Assembly (NCBI RefSeq): GCF_001514285.1
Contig: NZ_KQ949023.1
Location: forward strand, 62,001 to 126,000
Length of the DNA: 64,000 nucleotides
Source: Streptomyces sp. DSM 15324
GTDB lineage: Bacteria > Actinomycetota > Actinomycetes > Streptomycetales > Streptomycetaceae
Direction: 5' to 3'
Shown one piece after another: positions 35,331 to 42,263 of this stretch; position 1 is the first letter of the stretch, and every line of letters begins with the position of its first letter. Both the position numbers and the translations under genes were made by a program. The notes under the pieces were generated by a model that had not been told where the DNA came from, searched no databases, and saw nothing but the letters and a program-made list of their open reading frames with translations.

Positions 35331-36653
35331 ATGAATGAGAGTGCGAAGACCTGTTTTGTCATATCGCCTCTGGGTGAAGAAAAGTCTGACACGAGAATTG
35401 AAGCCGACAGGTTGTTTGAATTGGTCATAGAGCCTGCGCTGGAAGTGTTTGGGTTTCAGGTGGAGCGGTCTGACAAGATTGTCGGATCGGGACTCATAAC
35501 TAGCGACATCGTTCGGATGGTGCAAAACTCGGAGCTTTGCATCATTGATCTCACCGAACACAATGCCAATGTGTTCTATGAATGTGGACGGCGACATGAG
35601 GCCGCGAAGCCGTTCATTCAGCTAATTCGGTCTGGTGAGACCCTTCCCTTTGATGTGGCGGGAATCAGAACAATTCAATATGACTTGAGCAGTCCTGAGT
35701 CGGTAAGGAAGGCGATAGAAGATATCAGAAAGCCGGTCAGGCAGTTTGAGGAAAACGGCTATGCGGTCACCTCGAGCGGAGCCTCTACGGCCACTCTTGC
35801 ACAATCCTTGGAAAGAGTAGAAAGGAAGATTGATAGATTGGATTCGTATGCGTCGAAGCGAGTTCGCAAGCGGGCAAGTGCAGTAGGTCTGCCCGCAGAT
35901 GGCGATGGGGTTGGCCTGCTCTCAAAGGTTGAAGGCGGGGCCGGCGGCTTCCTGAATAAACCGGATGAGCTATTTATGAAGGCGATCGCGATAGGCGACA
36001 TGGAGGCCGCAGAGGTTGCGCTAGAAAGAATCCTCCAGGTTTCGGATGACCCGAAGAAGATAGTGTATTTCGCTTCCTACCTTGCCGATGCGGGGGACGA
36101 GGGTGGCGCCCAGGCGGTGAAGGAAGCTCTGGAAAATAATCCCGATCTCCCCATCAGTACGTTCATCACGGGAGCTAGCGCGTTGGCGCAGTATTACGTG
36201 GTCAGGGATCGAGAGTCTGAGGGCGTCGAGGAAGTGGAGAAGTTTATACTCCCAAGGCTTGAAGCGGAGGGAGTCGGTGATCGCGATAAGGCTCGTCTAA
36301 ACAATCAACTCTCACGCATGTACTATGGGGCTAGCCGGTACGAGGATGCGCAAAGGGTCGGCATTCGCGCTGTTGACCTTGCGCCGGACGTGACGGCGTA
36401 TAAGTTCAACCTGTCTTTGGTTTATGAAGCAAGAGATCTCTACGACCTGGCAGAGCAAGTCGTAGACGAGTACATGACGCAAAAATCTGATGAAACAGAT
36501 TCCGACCACCTCGGTCAAGCGATAGACATCTATCTAAAACGCGATCGTCACGAAGACGTTCGGGCGGCATTTTCGAGATTGATGCAGGTTGATCCAGCTG
36601 CGGCAGCGTTGAAGACGATGCTCAATGATGAGCTTCGATCGCTTGTTCAATAG
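35331..36653 (+). CDS. Cargo protein: deoxyribosyltransferase/TIR-like N-terminus plus TPR
   Basis: 440 residues. The N-terminal 125 residues resemble the Rossmann-like domain of nucleoside 2-deoxyribosyltransferase/TIR-like effectors: CFVISPLGEE (8-17), LCIIDLTEHNANVFYECG (69-86), with Glu84 in the YE-x-G position where related enzymes keep the catalytic Glu, and PFDVAGIRTIQYD. Residues 145-180 look coiled. The rest (about 205-440) is helical, TPR-like. G+C is about half in sampled stretches, with many TTT, ATT, AAA and AGA codons, unlike the roughly 70% surroundings, showing recent acquisition. Such architectures occur in nucleotide-depleting defence effectors, but no second defence gene is adjacent. 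Function is inferred. Confidence 0.75.
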   Translation: MNESAKTCFVISPLGEEKSDTRIEADRLFELVIEPALEVFGFQVERSDKIVGSGLITSDIVRMVQNSELCIIDLTEHNANVFYECGRRHEAAKPFIQLIRSGETLPFDVAGIRTIQYDLSSPESVRKAIEDIRKPVRQFEENGYAVTSSGASTATLAQSLERVERKIDRLDSYASKRVRKRASAVGLPADGDGVGLLSKVEGGAGGFLNKPDELFMKAIAIGDMEAAEVALERILQVSDDPKKIVYFASYLADAGDEGGAQAVKEALENNPDLPISTFITGASALAQYYVVRDRESEGVEEVEKFILPRLEAEGVGDRDKARLNNQLSRMYYGASRYEDAQRVGIRAVDLAPDVTAYKFNLSLVYEARDLYDLAEQVVDEYMTQKSDETDSDHLGQAIDIYLKRDRHEDVRAAFSRLMQVDPAAAALKTMLNDELRSLVQ

Positions 36654-36694
36654 CCGGGCTATTCATTGGCGGGTCGGAAAGATTTAACTTCCGC

Positions 36695-36922
36695 TCACGA
36701 TGTAGGGACCGCCGCATGCCATGGATGACTGCCCGTTTGAGGTTGCCGTCTCATGTTGCGACCACAGAGACCATCCGCGCTCGGTGTTCCGATTCTGCCA
36801 GGTGGTAGCAGTCCATGGCGTGGTCGTCGAACTTGGTTGCGTCCGCCGCGAGTTGGGTCCGATACGAAGTGGTGACCGAAGGTTTTCGGGACGCGGCGTA
36901 CCTTCTGAGAGGTGATGGCCAC
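36695..36922 (-). pseudogene. Possible frameshifted small gene
   Basis: In the 406 bp between the cargo gene and the GntR gene, the minus strand reads VAITSQKVR from GTG 36922. A shift of one base then continues as an open, natural-looking frame (KFDDHAMDCYHLAESEHRAR) to a TGA at 36751-36753. Neither frame alone has both a start and this segment. Not recognised; it may be chance. Confidence 0.25.
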
Positions 36923-37059
36923 GATCGAGGGCCAGGCCCCCTCTATCTGTCGGCGGTTGCTGACGCGGGCCCATGCTTTGGCTTCCTGTCGAGGACTCTG
37001 CGCTTTGAGGCACCATGGAGGGCTGGAGCGTGACGACGCGAGACGGATGAGGAGGGTGA

Positions 37060-37527
37060 GTGTCGCAGCTGGCGAGCCCGCGTGGGACCTTTCAGAGGAT
37101 CGCTGATCAGCTCAAGGCGCAGATGGATCGCGACCCGGAGATGGTGGAGCTACCACCGATCGCAGAGATCATGCACGATCACCAGGTCTCGCGCGGTGTG
37201 GTGCTTCGGGCGTTTGCGGCGCTTCAAAGGGATGGCGCTGCGGGGCCGGTTCCGGGCGGACGCTGGCGAGTGGTCAGGGAGGGACAGCAGACCGACCGCC
37301 GGCCCCTCGCCGAGCGGCTCACGGACGTCTTCGCGGATGACGGCCTTGTAGTTGGGGCAGCGTTCCCGAGTGCTTCCGCGCTGTGCGAGAGGTTCGGTGT
37401 CTCGCGCCCGACGGTCACCAAGGCGTTGGGGAAGCTGGAAGCCGCAGGATGGCTGTCCGAAGGGGGACAGGGCAAGCTACGTACCGTGCGGGCCCTGCCG
37501 AATCGAGAGGAGAGTTCCTCACTGTGA
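37060..37527 (+). CDS. GntR-type regulator with two winged helices (KorSA-like role)
   Basis: 155 residues. Two GntR-like winged helix-turn-helix modules: residues 8-70 (FQRIADQLKAQMDRDPEMVE, LPPIAEIMHDHQVSRGVVLR) and 82-150 (LTDVFADDGLVVGAAFPSAS, LCERFGVSRPTVTKALGKLE). There is no effector domain. In pSAM2 a GntR protein, KorSA, represses transfer and replication; this is probably the analogue. AGGAGGG lies seven bases before GTG. It overlaps the HD gene by GTGA. Confidence 0.85.
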   Translation: MSQLASPRGTFQRIADQLKAQMDRDPEMVELPPIAEIMHDHQVSRGVVLRAFAALQRDGAAGPVPGGRWRVVREGQQTDRRPLAERLTDVFADDGLVVGAAFPSASALCERFGVSRPTVTKALGKLEAAGWLSEGGQGKLRTVRALPNREESSSL

Positions 37528-38090
37528 CGGGACTGACAGAGTGGGCGTACCCGCTCGCTGAATCGCTGCTTTCCGACCCACTGCCCCGCCGCTGGAAGCA
37601 CTCGGTTGGAGTCGCCGAGCGCGCACGCACCATCGCGCCGATCCTCGGTGCGGACGCGGAGCTGTTGGAGGCGGCGGCGGTCCTGCACGACATCGGTTAC
37701 GCGCCGGACCTCGCCAAGACGGGATTTCACCCGCTCGACGGGGCCCGCTACCTTCGCGACATCGCGCACGCCGACGAGCGGGTGGTGAACCTGGTGGCTC
37801 ACCACTCCTGCTCATGGATGGAGGCAGATGCCCGGGGGCTGCGCGAGGAACTTGAGGGCGAGTTTCCACGCGAGCACGCGCACCTCAATGACGCGCTGTG
37901 CTACTGCGACATGAACACGACTCCGGACGGGGTGCCCACCAACCCAGTGGACCGGATCAACGAGATTGCCGGCCGGTACGGGCCGGACAGCCTGATCGGG
38001 ACGTTCATCCGCCGGGCTGAACCGGAGATCCTCGCGAGCACTTCACGCGTGCTCGAACGCGTCGCCGCCGGGAAGCGTCAGCCGACGTAA
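37524..38090 (+). CDS. HD-domain hydrolase
   Basis: 188 residues. An HD phosphohydrolase: RRWKHSVGVAERARTIAPIL (first His), AAAVLHDIGYAPDL (HD pair), and further conserved His in GFHPLDGARYLRD and VAHHSC. Translationally coupled to the GntR gene and overlapping the convergent NUDIX gene by 13 bp. The family often sits with NUDIX genes in AICE regulatory blocks; the substrate (nucleotide or phosphate ester) is unknown. Confidence 0.88.
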   Translation: MTGLTEWAYPLAESLLSDPLPRRWKHSVGVAERARTIAPILGADAELLEAAAVLHDIGYAPDLAKTGFHPLDGARYLRDIAHADERVVNLVAHHSCSWMEADARGLREELEGEFPREHAHLNDALCYCDMNTTPDGVPTNPVDRINEIAGRYGPDSLIGTFIRRAEPEILASTSRVLERVAAGKRQPT

Positions 38091-38551
38091 GGGGCCGTGC
38101 GGGTCCGGTCCATCGCGTGCTCGATCCGGAGCCGCATGGTTGGGTGGACGTCTAGCTTTGTCAGGTCCGATGGGGTGACCCATCGGACCTGCGTCGTCTC
38201 ATTGCTTGTTCGCACCTCGCCCCCGACCGGACGCGCGCGGAAACAGATGCTGAACTGCTGCCGGACCTCGCCGTCGTCGTACTGCATCACGTGGCCGGGG
38301 TCGGTATAGATCCCGGACATGTCGACGACTTCCGCCTTGATTCCGGTCTCCTCCCAGACCTCGCGGACCACGGTGTCACTGATGGACTCGCCGACGTCGT
38401 GGCCACCGCCGGGCAGTGCCCACCGGCCGTTGTCGGACCGCTGGATCATCAGCACCTGTCCCGCGTCGTTCTGTACGAACGCAACGACGGACGGCACCAC
38501 CGAGTTGGCCGGCGGGGCATCGGGGTCATGCAGGTAGTCAATGCGTCCCAT
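38078..38551 (-). CDS. NUDIX hydrolase, Pif-like
   Basis: 157 residues. A complete Nudix box, GGHDVGESISDTVVREVWEE followed by TGI (residues 49-71), supplies the metal-binding glutamates. In pSAM2 the Nudix protein Pif prevents redundant transfer between element-bearing cells; the location supports the same role here. It starts two bases after the XRE-DUF5919 stop, so both form one leftward operon. Confidence 0.9.
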   Translation of the reverse strand: MGRIDYLHDPDAPPANSVVPSVVAFVQNDAGQVLMIQRSDNGRWALPGGGHDVGESISDTVVREVWEETGIKAEVVDMSGIYTDPGHVMQYDDGEVRQQFSICFRARPVGGEVRTSNETTQVRWVTPSDLTKLDVHPTMRLRIEHAMDRTRTAPYVG

Positions 38552-38553
38552 GG

Positions 38554-39321
38554 TCAGGCTCCTGTGATGCTTGCGATGTCTTGATCTGTGAGCGGCCGGG
38601 CGTTGTCCCAGGTGTGTTCGATGCTATTCGCGTACGTGTCGAACAGCCCGCCGCCGGGCAGACGGCGCAGATGTAGGACCGGGGCCATGTACGCGCCGAT
38701 GCCGTAGACGTGGGGGTTCACGAGCATCTCGTCATCGGACCGGTAGATGGAGTTGTAGAGCGTGGAATCGTGCAGCCGGACCCCGATGTCGGGATGACTC
38801 CTCATGAGCGGGCGGTAGTGCAGTAGGGCGTTCCGAATCTTGCCGCCCATGATCCGATGTCCCTCGTCTATGCCGCGCTGCTCGACTGCCGCACAGTCGG
38901 GGTCCCCGAGCAGGATGCGCACCTGGGCGCCTGCCTCAACCTTCGCCTTGGCGAGGTCATGAAAGACGGGGTCCTCAGACAGGAAGAGCCCGGAGTAGAC
39001 GAGCACGTCTACGTTCCGTTGGGCCCTCCCATAGATCTCTCGCCAGAGGCCGGACGGCACCGTGTGCCGATGCGGGTAGACCGTGACGATCTCAGCTTTC
39101 GTCAGGTCCGCCGCGCTCTCAACGGCCCGGTCGTCGTCCCACAGCGTTGTGACGTCGACCTTGAGCGCTGCGGCCGTCGCGTACTGGTGTCGCCGATACG
39201 GAACCTTCCCCTTCGTGATCCAGCGTTCGACGGTCTTCGGGTTGACATCGATCTCTTCGGCCAGTGCCTGAACCGTCATGCCGCTGGCCAACAAGGCAGA
39301 CCGCAAGCGTTCGTTGGACAT
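38554..39321 (-). CDS. XRE-family regulator with DUF5919 (phospholipase D-like) domain
   Basis: 255 residues. An N-terminal helix-turn-helix (LRSALLASGMTVQALAEEID, VNPKTVERWITKGKVPYRRH) is followed from about residue 75 by DUF5919, a PLD-like sensor or enzyme domain (VDVLVYSGLFLSED, LLHYRPLMRSHPDIGVRLHD, SIYRSDDEMLVNPHVYG). It faces the rightward operon, and the perfect palindrome at 39491-39515 is its likely operator. Co-transcribed with the Pif-like gene. Confidence 0.88.
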   Translation of the reverse strand: MSNERLRSALLASGMTVQALAEEIDVNPKTVERWITKGKVPYRRHQYATAAALKVDVTTLWDDDRAVESAADLTKAEIVTVYPHRHTVPSGLWREIYGRAQRNVDVLVYSGLFLSEDPVFHDLAKAKVEAGAQVRILLGDPDCAAVEQRGIDEGHRIMGGKIRNALLHYRPLMRSHPDIGVRLHDSTLYNSIYRSDDEMLVNPHVYGIGAYMAPVLHLRRLPGGGLFDTYANSIEHTWDNARPLTDQDIASITGA

Positions 39322-39475
39322 CTGTACCCCCGGTGGGACGTCTAGGGACCTCTTGAAGGTACTCAGACGTCCTTGAGGTGTCCACGTACGGGGTGACCAA
39401 GTCCCCTGACCTGGGGCGATTCTGATGGTGCGCCAAGAAGTCCCGGCGCAAAGCCAAGAGGTTCCGACGCTGTAC

Positions 39476-39515
39476 TTGACGGAACCCCATGCAGTACCTG
39501 TAAAACAGGTACTGC
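39476..39515 (+). promoter_or_regulatory. Promoter of the rightward operon overlapped by a perfect palindromic operator
   Basis: TTGACG (39476-39481), a 17-bp spacer and TGTAAA (39499-39504) form a plausible sigma-70 promoter pointing right. GCAGTACCTGT-AAA-ACAGGTACTGC (39491-39515) is a perfect 11-bp inverted repeat covering the -10, so a bound repressor would block initiation. Confidence 0.75.
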
Positions 39516-39560
39516 AACGTCCGGAGGAAAGCCCGAGGGGGTGAGTACGAAGGCAGCGTT

Positions 39561-39585
39561 TGTTCCTTGAGAACTCAACAGAGTG
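39561..39585 (+). promoter_or_regulatory. rRNA-leader-like (nut/boxA-boxB-like) sequence
   Basis: TGTTCCTTGAGAACTCAACA at 39561-39580, then GAGTG, contains the small hairpin TTGAG-AA-CTCAA. It closely resembles the antitermination leader I recall upstream of actinobacterial 16S rRNA genes (TGTTGTTTGAGAACTCAA type). It lies about 50 bp into the predicted transcript. Function inferred. Confidence 0.45.
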
Positions 39586-39598
39586 CTTTGAATGATCG

Positions 39599-39648
39599 GC
39601 CCCGGCGTCCAGCCGTGAAGGGCGCGGGATCGAATCCCGCCCGGGGCA
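39599..39648 (+). other. Truncated tRNA-like fold
   Basis: GCCCCGG (39599-39605) pairs perfectly with CCGGGGC (39641-39647), followed by A as discriminator. Directly before the 3' arm is a perfect T-arm, GCGGG-ATCGAAT-CCCGC. Only 18 nt lie between acceptor and T-arm, so the D and anticodon arms are missing. It cannot be a normal tRNA. It is either a remnant or a tRNA-mimicking processing element in the operon leader. Confidence 0.6.
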
Positions 39649-39689
39649 CTGGCCTGCCGCTTCCTGCGGTGACGGCCCTCAATGACCGT

Positions 39690-39754
39690 GCGGCGTTCTC
39701 CCGGACAAGGACAACGCGCCGCCCGGTCTCCCTCCCGACGTAGCAAGAGGAGAG
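39690..39754 (+). promoter_or_regulatory. Repeated leader RNA motif, copy 1
   Basis: GCGGCGTT and AACGCGCCGC (two-base bulge) enclose the loop CTCCCGGACAAGGAC. TCTCC (39727-39731) can pair with GGAGA (39749-39753) of the ribosome site, enclosing TCCCGACGT. The gene at 39762 follows. The loop is shared with copies at 45907 and 50064. Confidence 0.7.
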
Positions 39755-39761
39755 ATCCATC

Positions 39762-40058
39762 ATGCGTATGCGCATGTTCGTCGCTGGCCAGGAAGCGCAC
39801 GGCGACTTGGAGTTCGCGGAACTGGCGCTCGGTATCGACGTCGACCTGTTCCGGGGCCCGCTGGAGTCCGAGACGGACGACGAGCGGGCCGCCCGTGAGG
39901 ACGCGGCCCGTGACGTCCTCGCCGACCTGCGGGCGGAGGCGGATGCCGGTGACGAGATCGCCGGTTGGGACGCCCTGTATGCCGACGCGCTGACCCGCAC
40001 GGTGCCGTTCCTGCGGTCCGTTCGCGGCCTGCGGGCGGGGGCGGGGGAAGCGGCGTGA
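39762..40058 (+). CDS. Small acidic hypothetical protein, first gene of the AICE operon
   Basis: 98 residues. An N-terminal basic/hydrophobic start MRMRMFVAGQEAHGDLEFAE, then very acidic (LESETDDERAAREDAARDVL). No membrane segment or known motif. The ribosome site AGAGGAGAG is partly sequestered by the leader hairpin. GTGA overlap with the next gene. Confidence 0.75.
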   Translation: MRMRMFVAGQEAHGDLEFAELALGIDVDLFRGPLESETDDERAAREDAARDVLADLRAEADAGDEIAGWDALYADALTRTVPFLRSVRGLRAGAGEAA

Positions 40059-41173
40059 ACGAGACCCGCAAGCCTCTGACCGGGGTTCAGATCGGTGTGC
40101 TGTCGGCCGCGTTCGTGCCCATGCTGGCCACGGGCGTGGTCGGCGGTATCGGCACCTACAGCAACATCGGTCACGCCTACGGCTCCGGGACCGCGCTCGG
40201 TGCGCTCGGTGCCGGCGAGGGCGCGACGGCCGTGCTCGCGCTGGTCCTGTTGGGGCTGACCATGCTGGGCCAGTCCTCGCCCCTGGTCGTCCGGCTGGGA
40301 CTGTGGGTGCTGCCGGCCGCCGCGTCCGTCATGGCGGCGATGGCCGCGCCGGACCCGGGTCGCACGGTGGTCTACGCGCTGACCCCGCTGGGCATGTCCG
40401 TCTCGGCGGAGGGGATGGCGTTCCTCGCCCGCCGGATCGTCGTGCACACCGACGGCCGAGACGCCGAGAACGAGCGGCGCACCGCCGACCTGGTGCAGGC
40501 GCTCGCCTACCACCGGGCCCGCGCCGCCCACCACCCGACCAGCCGGGTGCGCAAGCGCTCGGATCGGGCGTCGTGGCGCCTCGCCCGCAAAGTCGGGGTC
40601 GGAGACGTCGCCCTCGGATCGAGGCTGCTGGACGTCCAGCGCACCCGGATCACCGACGGTGCGGACGCTGCCCTCGCCTCGATGTTCGGCACACTGGCTC
40701 TCGATTCCTCCCCGGTCATAAATGCGGAGGAATCCACTGGAAGTAGTCGAGAACGGTCTACCTCTGACCTGCCCGTATCGACCCCGGCCACGGTCGTCCT
40801 GACGCGGCTTTCGGTGCCCGATCCGGCGCCGGTGGACCTGGGCAAGTCGGGCGGCGGTATGAAGCCGATGCCCGCCGTCGCCCCGATCGTGCAGCCGGTC
40901 CCGATCGCCCCGCCGCCCGCCCGTTCGGTGCCTGCCGCGTCGACCGGGCCGCGTCGTGCGACGGGCCGTGTCCCGGTCGCCGCCAAGTCGACCCGCACCC
41001 GCCGCACCCCCGACCAGCTCATGGCCGAAGCGCGCAAGGCCATGGCCGGTCTTCCGGACGCTCAGGTGACGGGGGAGGGTATCCGCCGGGCCCTGCGCAC
41101 CTCGCCGGCGAACGCCCGCATGCTGCGTGACGCGCTGCTCGCCGAGCGCGCCACCACGGCGGTGACGCCGTGA
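40055..41173 (+). CDS. DUF2637 membrane protein
   Basis: 372 residues. Four predicted transmembrane helices in the first 130 residues (GVLSAAFVPMLATGVVGGIG, GATAVLALVLLGLTMLG, LGLWVLPAAASVMAAMAA, VVYALTPLGMSVSAEGM), then a long basic, Pro-rich cytoplasmic part and a helix-turn-helix-like C-terminus (VTGEGIRRALRTSPANARML). DUF2637 proteins are standard in AICEs upstream of traB and are thought to assist spreading or transfer. Coupled to both neighbours by GTGA overlaps. Confidence 0.85.
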   Translation: MNETRKPLTGVQIGVLSAAFVPMLATGVVGGIGTYSNIGHAYGSGTALGALGAGEGATAVLALVLLGLTMLGQSSPLVVRLGLWVLPAAASVMAAMAAPDPGRTVVYALTPLGMSVSAEGMAFLARRIVVHTDGRDAENERRTADLVQALAYHRARAAHHPTSRVRKRSDRASWRLARKVGVGDVALGSRLLDVQRTRITDGADAALASMFGTLALDSSPVINAEESTGSSRERSTSDLPVSTPATVVLTRLSVPDPAPVDLGKSGGGMKPMPAVAPIVQPVPIAPPPARSVPAASTGPRRATGRVPVAAKSTRTRRTPDQLMAEARKAMAGLPDAQVTGEGIRRALRTSPANARMLRDALLAERATTAVTP

Positions 41174-41787
41174 GCACCCTCGCCGCGCTCTTACCGGCCG
41201 TGCCGCCCGTCATCGGGTGGGCGGTACACGCCCGGTGGCTGCACAGCCGACTGACCACGGCCCGCCGTGACCCGCTCACCGGATTGTGGACGCGGGACGC
41301 GTTCACCCGGCGGGCCCGCCGCCTGCTGCGCGACCCGCGCGCCGTGGTCGTGCTGGCGGACGTCGACCACTTCAAGCAGATCAACGACCGCTTCGGCCAC
41401 GCTGCCGGTGACGTGCTGCTCGCCACGGTCGCCGCCCGCCTCGCCCACGGCACCACCCCCGGCGGGGTCACGGGACGGCTCGGCGGGGACGAGTTCGCCG
41501 CCGTCGTCGTCGACCGCGACGGCACAGCCGCAGACCGGTTGCACACCCTCGCCCGCGTCCTCGCCCGGCCGGTCGACACCGCCCCTGACGTGCACACCAC
41601 GGTGTCGCTGGGGTGGGTACGGGCCGCCGACCACCCGGGCGAGGACCTGTCCACGCTGCTCCGCCGGGCTGATGAGGCCATGTACGCGGCCAAGCGGTCC
41701 GGTCGATCCGGTCCTCGCCGGGCTCGTCTCGGGCGGCTGCTCGGCTCGGTGGCCGGTCGGCGTCCCGGACGGCGCGGGGCGGCATGA
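41170..41787 (+). CDS. GGDEF-domain diguanylate cyclase
   Basis: 205 residues. One N-terminal hydrophobic segment (LAALLPAVPPVIGWAVHARW) anchors a GGDEF domain: RRDPLTGLWTRDAFTRRARR, VVLADVDHFKQINDRFGHAA, intact GGDEF at 105-109, and RADEAMYAAKRSGR. No RxxD inhibitory site precedes the active site, so product inhibition is not expected. c-di-GMP holds back Streptomyces development through BldD, so an element-borne cyclase could affect the host life cycle. Coupled by GTGA and ATGA overlaps. Confidence 0.92.
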   Translation: MSTLAALLPAVPPVIGWAVHARWLHSRLTTARRDPLTGLWTRDAFTRRARRLLRDPRAVVVLADVDHFKQINDRFGHAAGDVLLATVAARLAHGTTPGGVTGRLGGDEFAAVVVDRDGTAADRLHTLARVLARPVDTAPDVHTTVSLGWVRAADHPGEDLSTLLRRADEAMYAAKRSGRSGPRRARLGRLLGSVAGRRPGRRGAA

Positions 41788-42125
41788 GCGCGCTGCCGGT
41801 CTTCCGGTGGCGTCTCGCCCCGGACGGCTACGCCACCCGCCGCCAACTGAGGGCCCGCGACCTGCGCCCCGGCGGTCAGGATGTCGCCGCCCAGCTCGAA
41901 CGCCCCCGGCGGCGGGGCCGCCCGCCCCTGGTCGCCTACCTGTACCGCGTCGACCTCGCGAAACCGGTCCGGCCGATGACACCGGGCCGTTGGCGGGCCC
42001 ACGCCGCGATGATGCGCGCTCGCCGCACCTGTCCCGAGTGCCGCCGGGATGCCGGGTACGTCATCCCGCCCACGCTCGGAACCTGCGTGACCTGCGCATA
42101 CCCCGAAGAACAGCGCACTGCCTGA
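41784..42125 (+). CDS. RRQRL-motif zinc-binding protein
   Basis: 113 residues. FRWRLAPDGYATRRQLRARD and LRPGGQDVAAQLERPRRRGR match the AICE family known by its RRQRL-like motif, and a zinc site follows (CPECRRDAGYV...CVTCAYPEE). Probably a small nucleic-acid-binding protein. ATGA overlap with the GGDEF gene. Confidence 0.85.
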   Translation: MSALPVFRWRLAPDGYATRRQLRARDLRPGGQDVAAQLERPRRRGRPPLVAYLYRVDLAKPVRPMTPGRWRAHAAMMRARRTCPECRRDAGYVIPPTLGTCVTCAYPEEQRTA

Positions 42126-42194
42126 ATCGCACATCTGCACGGGGACCGGAATCCGGTCATCGGCTTCCCTCTGCCGCATCGACGATCGCAACCC

Positions 42195-42254
42195 GGGTCC
42201 GGCCGCCCGACCTTCCACAGCAAGCCGGCCGGACCCTTCGACTCCCGAAGGAGT
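42195..42254 (+). promoter_or_regulatory. Two-hairpin leader before traB
   Basis: GGGTCCGGCC and GGCCGGACCC are perfect 10-bp arms (42195-42204, 42227-42236). A second hairpin ACTCC-CGAA-GGAGT (42241-42254) hides the ribosome site of the GTG at 42264. Same layout as the three repeated leaders, but with a different loop. Confidence 0.65.
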
Positions 42255-42263
42255 AGGTACATC

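Noticed and set aside
39599..39648. Genuine tRNA gene
   Set aside because: Only 18 nt between acceptor and T-arm and T54 replaced by A; a functional tRNA is not possible, so it is listed as a tRNA-like fold.
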